Of a stretch of DNA of 64,000 nucleotides, positions 17,463 to 25,522 are shown piece after piece (within the stretch, counting starts at the first letter, position 1; each line of letters starts with the position of its first letter). The notes under the pieces are model-generated. The model had not been told where the DNA came from, searched no databases, and saw nothing but the letters and a program-made list of their open reading frames with translations. Source of the stretch: Methylomicrobium agile (lineage in GTDB: Bacteria > Pseudomonadota > Gammaproteobacteria > Methylococcales > Methylomonadaceae); the NCBI RefSeq assembly GCF_000733855.1, contig NZ_JPOJ01000001.1, positions 2,559,001 to 2,623,000 of the forward strand, read 5' to 3'. Made by a program: the position numbers and the translations under genes.

Positions 17463-18015
17463 ATTCAACATACCGACGAACCTGACCTTGCTGCGGATCG
17501 CGCTGATTCCCTTGTTGATGGTCGTATTTTATCTGCCCTGGCCTTATACGAATATCGCCTGCACCGCCATCTTCATCGCGGCGGGCATTACCGACTGGCT
17601 GGACGGCTATCTGGCCAGAAAAATGCAGTTGGAGACGCCGTTCGGCGCGTTTCTGGACCCGGTCGCCGACAAATTGATGGTGGCCTTCGTACTGGTGTTG
17701 ATCGTACAGCAACAAGCCAACCCCTATCTGGCGGTACCGGCCGCGATCATCATCGGCCGCGAGATTACCATCGCCTCGCTCCGGGAATGGATGGCCGAAA
17801 TCGGCCAGCGCGCGAAAGTCAAGGTTTCCCTGCTCGGCAAATGGAAAACGACGGCGCAGATGGTGGCGATCGGGATGCTGCTTTACCGCGAGGATCTGTT
17901 CGGCATTCCGGTCAATGCGATCGGCTATGTCTTGCTGTACATTGCCGCGGTATTGACGTTGTGGTCGATGATCAACTATCTGGCCGCGGCGATTACCGCG
18001 ATCAGGGAAAGCTGA
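17452..18015 (+). CDS. pgsA: Phosphatidylglycerophosphate synthase
   Basis: CDP-diacylglycerol--glycerol-3-phosphate 3-phosphatidyltransferase makes phosphatidylglycerol phosphate in the inner membrane. The CDP-alcohol phosphotransferase signature D-G-x2-A-R-x8-G-x3-D-x3-D is complete (DGYLARKMQ then GAFLDPVADK). About five hydrophobic segments lie at residues 8-30, 35-50, 75-105, 130-150 and 155-180. The 187-residue length is normal. uvrC-pgsA order is a conserved gammaproteobacterial pair. Confidence 0.95.
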   Translation: MTIEFNIPTNLTLLRIALIPLLMVVFYLPWPYTNIACTAIFIAAGITDWLDGYLARKMQLETPFGAFLDPVADKLMVAFVLVLIVQQQANPYLAVPAAIIIGREITIASLREWMAEIGQRAKVKVSLLGKWKTTAQMVAIGMLLYREDLFGIPVNAIGYVLLYIAAVLTLWSMINYLAAAITAIRES

Positions 18016-18100
18016 ATGTTTAAGTTCCGAACGCCTTTTCGTTCCGGGACGCCAATCAACCTAAGATACAGCCCATTGAATCGGCTGTGAAAGAATAACA

Positions 18101-18700
18101 ATGGACCAGGAAAAAGAAGATACCCAGACCAAAGCCGACACGCAGGACGAGATTCTGCTCGCAGCGCTGAAACTGTTCGCCGAAAAGGGCTATTTCAACA
18201 CCTCGCTGACCGACATCGCCGAGGCGGCCGGCGTCAAGGGCACCAGCGGCATTTACCACCATTTCAAAAACAAGCAGATGATCGCCGCGGCGCTTTATGC
18301 GAGCATCTTCGACAGTTTGAACGTGTCGATCGACGATATTCGCCGTAAGAACCCGAAGCCTTCCGAACAGTTGCGCAGCATCGTCGATCTGTTGTTCAGG
18401 CTGGCCGACGATGCGCCGGATGTGATGCAGTTGCTGTTGGTGCTGAACATGAACGAGATATTGCCGGACGAGAAACCGCTGCTCGACACCGCACCGTTCG
18501 CAAAAATCCTCAAAATTTTCCAGGCCGGCGTAAAAAGCGGGGAAATCCGGAATCTGGCGCCGCCATTATGCTTTGCCTATTTTTTCGGGATCGTCAATCA
18601 TACCTTGCGGATGGTATTGCTCGGGGCGCTCGACCGGAAAGCCGACGCCTACCAGTCGCAAACCTGGCTGGCCGCATGGAATGCGATCGCGAAAAAATGA
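18101..18700 (+). CDS. TetR-family transcriptional regulator
   Basis: The 199-residue protein has an N-terminal helix-turn-helix (FNTSLTDIAEAAGVKGTSGI, then YHHFKNKQ) at about residues 28-58 and a helical ligand-binding domain. The N terminus is strongly acidic (MDQEKEDTQTKADTQDE). It is followed 21 bp downstream by the TIGR00266 gene on the same strand, which may be co-transcribed. No clear operator palindrome was found in its 85-bp upstream gap. Ligand and targets are unknown. Confidence 0.85.
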   Translation: MDQEKEDTQTKADTQDEILLAALKLFAEKGYFNTSLTDIAEAAGVKGTSGIYHHFKNKQMIAAALYASIFDSLNVSIDDIRRKNPKPSEQLRSIVDLLFRLADDAPDVMQLLLVLNMNEILPDEKPLLDTAPFAKILKIFQAGVKSGEIRNLAPPLCFAYFFGIVNHTLRMVLLGALDRKADAYQSQTWLAAWNAIAKK

Positions 18701-18721
18701 TCTGAGATGAGATAGGACCGT

Positions 18722-19426
18722 ATGGCTCAATTCACCGTCACCGGGGATGTCGATCCCTTCCTGCATGTCAGCCTGGCCGGCGGCGAAAAGATCTATTGCG
18801 AATCGAACGCGATGGTGATGATGGAAGATACGCTGGAGCTGAAGGGCAAGATGACCGGCGGGCTCGGAGGCGCGCTCATGCGGCGGCTGGCCAATGACGA
18901 GTCGTTTTTCCAGCAGCATATCGAAGCGGTCCGCGGCGCCGGCGATTGCCTGCTCTCGCCGACCCTGCCGGGCGCGATTCAGATACTGGACGTCGGCGAG
19001 GCCAATTACCTGATCAGCGACGGCGCCTTCGTCGCGGCCGATTACAACGTGAACCTGAACGTGCGCACCCAGGGCGTCGGATCGGCGCTGTTCGGGCAGA
19101 CCGGCGGTTTTTTCATCTGCGAGGCGTCGGGCCGCGGCAAAGTGGCCGTATCGGGCTTCGGTTCCAGTTTCATACTCGACGTCGAGCCCGGCAAGGATGT
19201 CGTGATCGACAATGCGCACGTAGTCGCCTGGGACAGCCGTCTGCGTCACGAGATTTCGGTCGCCACCCAGCGGAGCGGCGGCCTGCTGGGTCAACTGGTC
19301 AACAGCGTCGCCAGCGGCGAAGGGATAGTGCTCAGATTTTCCGGCGAAGGCAAGGTCGTCATCTGCTCGCGCAACCGCGAAACCTTTCTGTCCTGGCTGA
19401 TAAAAGGCATGCCCGGCAACCGCTAG
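18722..19426 (+). CDS. TIGR00266/AIM24 family protein
   Basis: The 234-residue beta-rich protein matches the TIGR00266 family: SNAMVMMEDTLELKGKMTGG near the N terminus, followed by GGALMRRL, SPTLPGAIQILDVG and a C-terminal GEGIVLRFSGEGKV. These proteins form stacked beta-helical trimers; their role in bacteria is not settled. AGGA precedes the ATG. The stop codon lies in a 27-base sequence that is repeated 176 bp downstream, beyond inserted palindromes. Confidence 0.8.
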   Translation: MAQFTVTGDVDPFLHVSLAGGEKIYCESNAMVMMEDTLELKGKMTGGLGGALMRRLANDESFFQQHIEAVRGAGDCLLSPTLPGAIQILDVGEANYLISDGAFVAADYNVNLNVRTQGVGSALFGQTGGFFICEASGRGKVAVSGFGSSFILDVEPGKDVVIDNAHVVAWDSRLRHEISVATQRSGGLLGQLVNSVASGEGIVLRFSGEGKVVICSRNRETFLSWLIKGMPGNR

Positions 19427-19624
19427 CCGTTTCAGAACACATTCAAGCCCCGTAGGGTACGCTGTGCGTACCCTCAATGTCGAAAGGTACGCACAGCGTA
19501 CCCTACGGGGGCAGTCGTCTGGCAGTCCTGGCCGGGGCGGGCTCTGCCGGAATGACGTGCTTTCCTTACGAAGGCCATATACCCAAGCGAAAATGCTCTA
19601 GCCATTTCGGAACACATTCAAGCC
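19422..19624. repeat. Palindrome cluster (A2 plus B fragment) between 27-bp direct repeats
   Basis: Direct repeats at 19422-19448 and 19598-19624 match at 25 of 27 bases (CTAGCCnTTTCnGAACACAT core). Between them lie the family A copy 19448-19510, with perfect 25-base arms, and a fragment of family B at about 19518-19560. The first direct repeat includes the stop codon of the upstream gene. The remainder of the gap up to 19832 shows nothing recognisable except the region where the SulP promoter should be. Confidence 0.75.
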
Positions 19625-19832
19625 GCCCGGACAGGATCCATCGCCAAACCTCCGGGCCGCGAACCTCTAATTCCGGCGCCCATGCCGGGCAACGCTCGAC
19701 CTTGAGCGTTTTATCTTAAGCTCGTGTTGACAAAACCAAGATATCGGGCAATATAGTTTCGATTCAAAACTATCTTAACGCCTTTTTACTCGACATCCAT
19801 CTGCTTTCAACCGATCATCGGGACGAAAAACA

Positions 19833-22055
19833 ATGTTCAGCTCGTTATCCAAAAATTTAAAAGACGATATTTCCGCCGGCATTGCCGTTTTTCTGGTCAC
19901 CGTTCCGCTTTCACTGGGCATTGCGATGGCCTCCGGGGCGCCTCCCTTGTCCGGCCTGATCACCGGCATCATCGGCGGCCTGCTCATCTCGCAGATCAGC
20001 GGTTCGACCCTGGGAATCAGCGGCACGGCGGCGGGGCTGACCGTGATCATTCTCGCGGCGATTCAACAACTGGGGTTCAATGCCTTTCTTTTGACCGTGG
20101 TGCTGGCCGGCATGATCCAGGTCGCAATGGGCATTTTGAGAGCCGGGGTGATCGCCTATTATTTTCCCTCCTCGGTGGTCAACGGCATGCTGTTCGGTAT
20201 CGGCATCATCCTGTTCCTGAAACAGCTTCCGCATGCGGTCGGCTACGACCGGGACTACGAAGGCGACGAGACTTTTTTTCAGAACGACCAATATTCCTCG
20301 TTTTCTGAACTGTTCCACCTGTTCGGCAGCATTTCGCCGGGTGCGGTGCTGATTTCTTCGCTCTCGCTGGCAAGCCTGCTGGCCTGGGAGTTCTGGATCA
20401 AGAAAAAATATCCGGGGCTGCGCTTGATGCAGGGCGGCCTGGTCGCCCTGCTGGTCGGCGTGCTGAGCAATTTTCTGCTCGGAAAATTTTATCCGGACTG
20501 GGCACTGAGCGGTTCCCACCTGGTGACGATTCCGATCTTCGAACATCCGGCGGACATCCTCCGCCAGATTTATTTTCCCGACTACAGCCGATTACTCGAC
20601 CCGAAAATCTACTGGTTTGCGCTGACGATCGCGCTGGTTGCGAGCCTGGAAACCCTGCTGGCGGTGGAAGCCGTAGACAAGCTCGACCCGTACAAACGGA
20701 TTACCCCGACCAGCCGCGAACTGATCGTGCAGGGCATCGGCAATATCTGCGCCGGTTTTATCGGCGGTTTGCCGATGACGCAACTGATCATCCGCAGTTC
20801 GGTCAACATCGAGTCCGGAGCAAAAACCCGGGCCTCGTCCTTCATTCACGGGCTGTTATTGCTGTTTACCGTGCTTTTCATCCCGGCCGTGTTCAATCTC
20901 GTGCCGCTGGCGAGCTTGGCCAGCGTCCTGCTGCTGGCCGGCTACCGGCTGGCGCGGCCTCAAAAATTCGAAAACATGTACTTGGCCGGCCGCTACCATT
21001 TCATCCCGTTCTGCGCGACGGTGCTCGGTCTCGTATTGACCGACCTGCTGACCGGCATCGCGATCGGCATGACGATCGCGTTGTTGGCGATTCTGATCGA
21101 AAATTACCGCGGCTCGTTCTATATGCGCGAAACGCACCTCGGCAACAAGACCGTGCTGCGCCTTTCCGAACAGGTTTCGTTTTTGAACAAGGCCAATGTG
21201 CAGCGGACTCTGAAACAATTGCCGCCGGGCTCGGAAATCGTGATCGATGCGACGCGCTCGAAATTCATCGACTACGATATTTACGAAATCATCCAGAACT
21301 TCCGCTCGGAAGCCCAAATCAAGAACATCAAGCTGACCATCGAAAACCTGCGCGGATTCGGCACGTTGCCGCCGCCCGAAACGGTTCGCGCACAAACCTA
21401 CGACTCCCAGCAGTCGCTGACCCCGGCCGAGGTGTTGACAATCCTGAAAGAAGGCAACGAGCGCTTCGTCAACAATCTGAAATCGAACCGCAACCTGCTC
21501 GAACAGGTCAACGACACCCGGAAAGGCCAGTTCCCGATCGCGATCATTTTAAGCTGCATCGATTCCAGAACCTCGGTCGAACTGATCTTCGACCTGGGGC
21601 TGGGCGACGTATTCAGCGCCAGGGTCGCCGGCAACATCGTCAATGACGACATTCTCGGCAGCATGGAATTCGCCTGCAAGCTGGCCGGTTCGAAATTGAT
21701 CGTCGTGCTCGGCCACAGCCTTTGCGGCGCGATCAAGGGCGCCTGCGCCGATGTGGAACTGGACCATTTGACCGGCCTGCTGCAAAAGATCAAACCGGCA
21801 GTGCACGCCGCGCGCGAGGAGCTGGGCGAAGAGACGGCGGCGGATAAGATCCTGCTCGTGCAAAGGGTTGCCGAACGCAACGTGCAGTTGACCGTCGAGC
21901 AAATCCGGAAGCAAAGCCCGCTGCTGGAGGCAATGGAAAAGGCGGGACAAATCGACATCGTCGGCGGCATGTACGATGTCGAAACGGGCCATGTCGAATT
22001 TTACACCGATACGCCGACCGAATATGGCTGCTGCCCCCCCTACGGACCCCGGTGA
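19833..22055 (+). CDS. SulP-family anion transporter fused to beta-carbonic anhydrase
   Basis: This 740-residue protein has three modules: a SulP transport domain with about 10-14 membrane segments (residues 12-430), a STAS domain (about 445-530) and a beta-carbonic anhydrase (about 540-740). The carbonic anhydrase shows the zinc and dyad residues in SCIDSRTS and LGHSLCGAIKGA. Such fusions are thought to carry bicarbonate and interconvert it with CO2 at the inner membrane. The substrate is inferred from the fusion. A carbon-fixing or CO2-recycling C1 lifestyle would fit. No neighbouring gene shares the pathway. Confidence 0.9.
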   Translation: MFSSLSKNLKDDISAGIAVFLVTVPLSLGIAMASGAPPLSGLITGIIGGLLISQISGSTLGISGTAAGLTVIILAAIQQLGFNAFLLTVVLAGMIQVAMGILRAGVIAYYFPSSVVNGMLFGIGIILFLKQLPHAVGYDRDYEGDETFFQNDQYSSFSELFHLFGSISPGAVLISSLSLASLLAWEFWIKKKYPGLRLMQGGLVALLVGVLSNFLLGKFYPDWALSGSHLVTIPIFEHPADILRQIYFPDYSRLLDPKIYWFALTIALVASLETLLAVEAVDKLDPYKRITPTSRELIVQGIGNICAGFIGGLPMTQLIIRSSVNIESGAKTRASSFIHGLLLLFTVLFIPAVFNLVPLASLASVLLLAGYRLARPQKFENMYLAGRYHFIPFCATVLGLVLTDLLTGIAIGMTIALLAILIENYRGSFYMRETHLGNKTVLRLSEQVSFLNKANVQRTLKQLPPGSEIVIDATRSKFIDYDIYEIIQNFRSEAQIKNIKLTIENLRGFGTLPPPETVRAQTYDSQQSLTPAEVLTILKEGNERFVNNLKSNRNLLEQVNDTRKGQFPIAIILSCIDSRTSVELIFDLGLGDVFSARVAGNIVNDDILGSMEFACKLAGSKLIVVLGHSLCGAIKGACADVELDHLTGLLQKIKPAVHAAREELGEETAADKILLVQRVAERNVQLTVEQIRKQSPLLEAMEKAGQIDIVGGMYDVETGHVEFYTDTPTEYGCCPPYGPR

Positions 22056-22229
22056 AACGGTTTCCGATAAAACGGCGGCCGCCCCGGCTTTGGGCAAATC
22101 CGCGGGATGAGGTAAAATGTAAGGCTGCACGCTTCGGTCGAATGAGCTACAACAGCGGCAAGGCCGGCAAGATCGCATTCCTGCCGGCCTTCAACCCCCG
22201 ATTTCAACCACTCAATACGAGATAACCCG

Positions 22230-22631
22230 ATGAAAAAAAATGTGTTTCTGGCGGCAGCCTTGCTGGCTTCCGGCTCTGCGTTCGCGGCCACCGATCATTA
22301 TTTGCTGCGCGAAGGCAACCACGTCCACCATTTGAAAATCACCAAACTGAACGACGAAATCAAAGTCAGCACCGACGTCGATTTCGAACCGAATGCCGAT
22401 GAAAAGGACGCGCATGCCTGTTCGGCCGGCGTTTCGGGCGAAGCCAAGGTCACCGGCGAGAACGAATTGCTGATGAGAAAGCATATCGAAGGGCAGGCCG
22501 ATTATTGCGAACTCAAAATCAAATTGAGCCCGAACGGTGCGAAAATCGAACAATCGACCGACTGCGGCCATTTTGCGGCGGGCATCTGCCATTTCTCCAG
22601 CGACGGCAAGGAATTGGTCAAGATTAAATAA
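22230..22631 (+). CDS. Small periplasmic protein of unknown function
   Basis: The 133-residue protein has a clear Sec signal peptide (MKKNVFLAAALLASGSAFA, cleavage after AFA). The mature part is hydrophilic with four Cys that could form two disulfides, and many His near its start (DHYLLREGNHVHHLKI). I do not recognise a family. It lies alone between the transporter fusion and the convergent comM-type gene. The Cys pattern suggests an oxidised periplasmic fold; metal binding by the His cluster is only a thought. Confidence 0.6.
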   Translation: MKKNVFLAAALLASGSAFAATDHYLLREGNHVHHLKITKLNDEIKVSTDVDFEPNADEKDAHACSAGVSGEAKVTGENELLMRKHIEGQADYCELKIKLSPNGAKIEQSTDCGHFAAGICHFSSDGKELVKIK

Positions 22632-22662
22632 TCTCTCTGTCTGTGCTCGATCGGCGGCGCTC

Positions 22663-24171
22663 TCAGGACCGCCGATCCAGCTTGCGGTAGCCGATGGCCT
22701 CGCTCAAGTGCGCTATCTCTATCGTTTCGGACTCCCCCAAATCCGCGATCGTGCGCGCCAGCTTCAATATCCGGTGATACGCGCGATTCGACAGGCCGAA
22801 TTTGTCCATCGCCTGCTCCAGCAAGCGGTGGCCGGGCTCGGACAAGGCGCAGAACTGTTTGACTTCCTTCGCCGTCATCGCCGAATTGGCCTTGCCGGTA
22901 CGCGCAACCGCCCGTTGGCGGGCCGCCTCGACTCGCGCCCTGATGGCGGCGCTGCTCTCTTCCCCTTCGGGCGAACCCTTGCGCAACACTTCGTGCGGCA
23001 CCCGCGGCACTTCCAGATGCATGTCGATCCTATCCAGCAGCGGCCCCGAAATGCGTGCCCGGTAACGCATCACCTGCTCCGAGGTGCAATGGCAGCGGCC
23101 CGAGGCGTCGCCCAGATAGCCGCAGGGGCATGGATTCATCGCCGCGACCAGTTGGAAGCGAGCCGGAAAATCGGCCTGGCGGTTCGCGCGCGAAATGGTG
23201 ATGTGGCCGGTTTCGAGCGGCTCGCGCAGCACTTCGAGCACTTTCCGGTCGAACTCCGGCAATTCGTCTAAAAATAGCGTGCCGTTATGCGCGAGCGAGA
23301 TTTCGCCGGGACGGGGATTGCTGCCGCCGCCAACCAACGCCGCAGCCGACGCGCTATGATGCGGGGCCCGAAAAGGCGGCCGAAGCCAGTTCGCCACATC
23401 GAGCCCCTGGTCGCTGACCGAGGCGATGGCGGCGGTTTCCTGGGCCTGCCGTTCGGTCAACAGCGGCAAAATGGTGGGCAGCCGTGAGGCCAGCATCGAT
23501 TTGCCGGTGCCCGGCGGCCCCAGCATCAGAATATTGTGCGCCCCGGCCGCGGCGATTTCGAAGGCCCGCTTCACATGGTATTGGCCGTGCACGTCGGCAA
23601 AATCCAGCTCGTCGGCCTGCCGGTCCGGCGGGTGGTATGCGCATTCGGCCGCCAACGATTTCTGCCCGGAAAGAAACGCGCAGACATCCAGCAGATGAAC
23701 CGCCGGAATGATTTCGATGCCTTTGATCAATGCCGCTTCGGCAGTATTGTCCTTGGGCAGAATCAACTTTCGCCGGTTGTTGCGCGCCTGGATCGCGACC
23801 GGCAGCACGCCGTCGACCGAACGCAGGTCGCCGCCCAACGAAAGCTCGCCGATGCATTCGACTTCGGAAAGCAGCGACAACGGGATTTGTCCCGAGCCGG
23901 CCAGAATCCCGAGCGCGATCGCAAGGTCGAAGCGGCCGCCTTCCTTCGGCAGATCGGCCGGCGCCAGATTGACCGTAATCCGCTGTGCCGGGAATTCGAA
24001 ACGCGAGTTCTGAATCGCGCCGCGCACCCGGTCCTTGCTTTCCTTGACCGCCGCCTCCGGCAAGCCGACGATATTCAGCGAAGGCAGCCCGTTGGCGACA
24101 TCGACCTCGACCGTCACCAGCGGCGCATCGATCCCGGTGCGCCCCCGGCTGTAAACAATCGCCAGCGCCAT
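22663..24171 (-). CDS. comM: YifB/ComM family Mg-chelatase-like AAA+ ATPase
   Basis: The 503-residue protein begins MALAIVYSRG, has an N-terminal ChlI-like Lon-protease-fold domain, a central AAA+ domain (Walker A GPPGTGKSML, Walker B TLFLDELPEF) and a C-terminal Mg-chelatase domain with a Cys pair (MNPCPCGYLG). ComM is a hexameric helicase that promotes branch migration during natural transformation. The ATG at 24171 is preferred over an upstream TTG. It lies just downstream of ubiK on the same strand (19 bp), a common arrangement in gammaproteobacteria. Confidence 0.9.
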   Translation of the reverse strand: MALAIVYSRGRTGIDAPLVTVEVDVANGLPSLNIVGLPEAAVKESKDRVRGAIQNSRFEFPAQRITVNLAPADLPKEGGRFDLAIALGILAGSGQIPLSLLSEVECIGELSLGGDLRSVDGVLPVAIQARNNRRKLILPKDNTAEAALIKGIEIIPAVHLLDVCAFLSGQKSLAAECAYHPPDRQADELDFADVHGQYHVKRAFEIAAAGAHNILMLGPPGTGKSMLASRLPTILPLLTERQAQETAAIASVSDQGLDVANWLRPPFRAPHHSASAAALVGGGSNPRPGEISLAHNGTLFLDELPEFDRKVLEVLREPLETGHITISRANRQADFPARFQLVAAMNPCPCGYLGDASGRCHCTSEQVMRYRARISGPLLDRIDMHLEVPRVPHEVLRKGSPEGEESSAAIRARVEAARQRAVARTGKANSAMTAKEVKQFCALSEPGHRLLEQAMDKFGLSNRAYHRILKLARTIADLGESETIEIAHLSEAIGYRKLDRRS

Positions 24172-24190
24172 CGTCAAGCCAAGCCCGCGC

Positions 24191-24454
24191 CTACAGCTCT
24201 TCCTTGCTCAGCGCCTGCCGTTCGAGCGCGGCGACGCGTTTTTCCAGCGCTTCCAGGTTCGCGCGGGTTTTCGCCAGCACCAGCTTCTGCACTTCGAATT
24301 CTTCGCGGGTGACCAGATCCAGCCGGCTCAAGGCGCCTTGCAGCACCGCGTGAAAATTTTTTTCGAGGTCTTCCTTCAAATGGTTCAGGCCCGGCGGGAT
24401 GGTATTGGCCAGCTTGCTGGCGATTTCGTCGATCGATTTGGCATCAAAAAACAT
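24191..24454 (-). CDS. ubiK: Ubiquinone biosynthesis accessory factor (BMFP family)
   Basis: The 87-residue protein starts MFFDAKSIDEIASKLANTIP and has the coiled-coil tail LEALEKRVAALE, as in the BMFP (YqiC/UbiK) family. UbiK assists aerobic ubiquinone synthesis through UbiJ and lipid binding and forms trimers. The ATG at 24454 is chosen over an in-frame upstream start since family members begin with this segment. Transcription with comM is likely. Confidence 0.85.
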   Translation of the reverse strand: MFFDAKSIDEIASKLANTIPPGLNHLKEDLEKNFHAVLQGALSRLDLVTREEFEVQKLVLAKTRANLEALEKRVAALERQALSKEEL

Positions 24455-24587
24455 CGGTAAGCTCCGTAGGAATATCGCCGTAGCGAAAGCGGACGGCATA
24501 AGGCGTCCGGGGTGAATGGAGCGGCTCAAGCCGCTCCGGACTGTCGTGTCAAGTATAGACGCCGTTGCAGGCGATTAAGTCCGGCCG

Positions 24588-25439
24588 TCAGCCGCCGAAC
24601 GCTTTTTTAAAGAATTCCGGCTGCGCCAGCGCCGCCTTGTGGATGTCGACGTTATAAAAATTCGTGTCGAACGGTTTATTCGCCGCGTCCCGTTCACGGA
24701 ACTGTTTCAGGCTCTGTTTGCCCGCGATCGTCGCGCTCCACCAGCCGGACGGGTAAATGCACTGCGGGAAGAACAGCGTCTGCAGATGCGGAAAGCCTGC
24801 CGCCTGCATCGCGCCGCGCATCTCGCCGATCAGCTTCATGTAGAACAGCGCCGATTCGCTTTGCTGCACGACCATGCCGTTTTCGGACAGGCAATTGAAG
24901 CAGTCGCGGTAAAACGCCTCGCTGAACAGGCCTTCGGCAGGACCCGCCGGATCGGTGCTGTCGACGAGGATGATATCGACCGAATTCGGCTCCGCATCCT
25001 TGACCCATTTGATCCCATCGATGAATTTCAGGTCCGCGCGCGGATCGCCGTTCGATTCGCACAGTTCCGGAAAATAAATTTCGGCCAGCCGCGTAACCCG
25101 TTCGTCGATGTCGATCTGCACCGCCTTTTCGACCGTCGGATGCTTCAGCACTTCCTTCAATGTCCCGCAATCGCCGCCGCCGATGATCCAGACCCGCTTC
25201 GGGTCGGGATGGGTATAGAGCGCCGGATGGCTGATCATCTCGTGATAGAAGAAATTATCGCGCGTCGACACCATCGTGCAGCCGTCGATCACCATCAGAT
25301 TGCCGAAACTCTCCGTTTCGTAAATTTCCAAATGCTGAAACGGCGACTGCTCTTCGTGCAGCTTTTTCGTGACTTTCAGCGAAAAGGCCGAAGCGACGCC
25401 GGGCGCTTCTTCGGTAAACCATTCGGAAGGATTCATCAT
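24588..25439 (-). CDS. speE: Spermidine synthase
   Basis: Transfers an aminopropyl group from decarboxylated SAM to putrescine. The 283-residue enzyme has the substrate-binding segment MVIDGCTMVSTRDNFFYHEM, the Rossmann motif IIGGGDCGTLKEVLKH and DIILVDSTDPAGPAEGLFS with the catalytic Asp. It is divergent from speA across only 83 bp, so the two polyamine genes probably share a control region. Two consecutive ATG codons make the exact start ambiguous by one residue. Confidence 0.94.
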   Translation of the reverse strand: MMNPSEWFTEEAPGVASAFSLKVTKKLHEEQSPFQHLEIYETESFGNLMVIDGCTMVSTRDNFFYHEMISHPALYTHPDPKRVWIIGGGDCGTLKEVLKHPTVEKAVQIDIDERVTRLAEIYFPELCESNGDPRADLKFIDGIKWVKDAEPNSVDIILVDSTDPAGPAEGLFSEAFYRDCFNCLSENGMVVQQSESALFYMKLIGEMRGAMQAAGFPHLQTLFFPQCIYPSGWWSATIAGKQSLKQFRERDAANKPFDTNFYNVDIHKAALAQPEFFKKAFGG

Positions 25440-25522
25440 TTGCGTTCCTGTAAGAATAAACGGGTAAAATAGGGCGCATTATATATTAGAATTCCGGACA
25501 TACGACACCATGGAGATCAACT

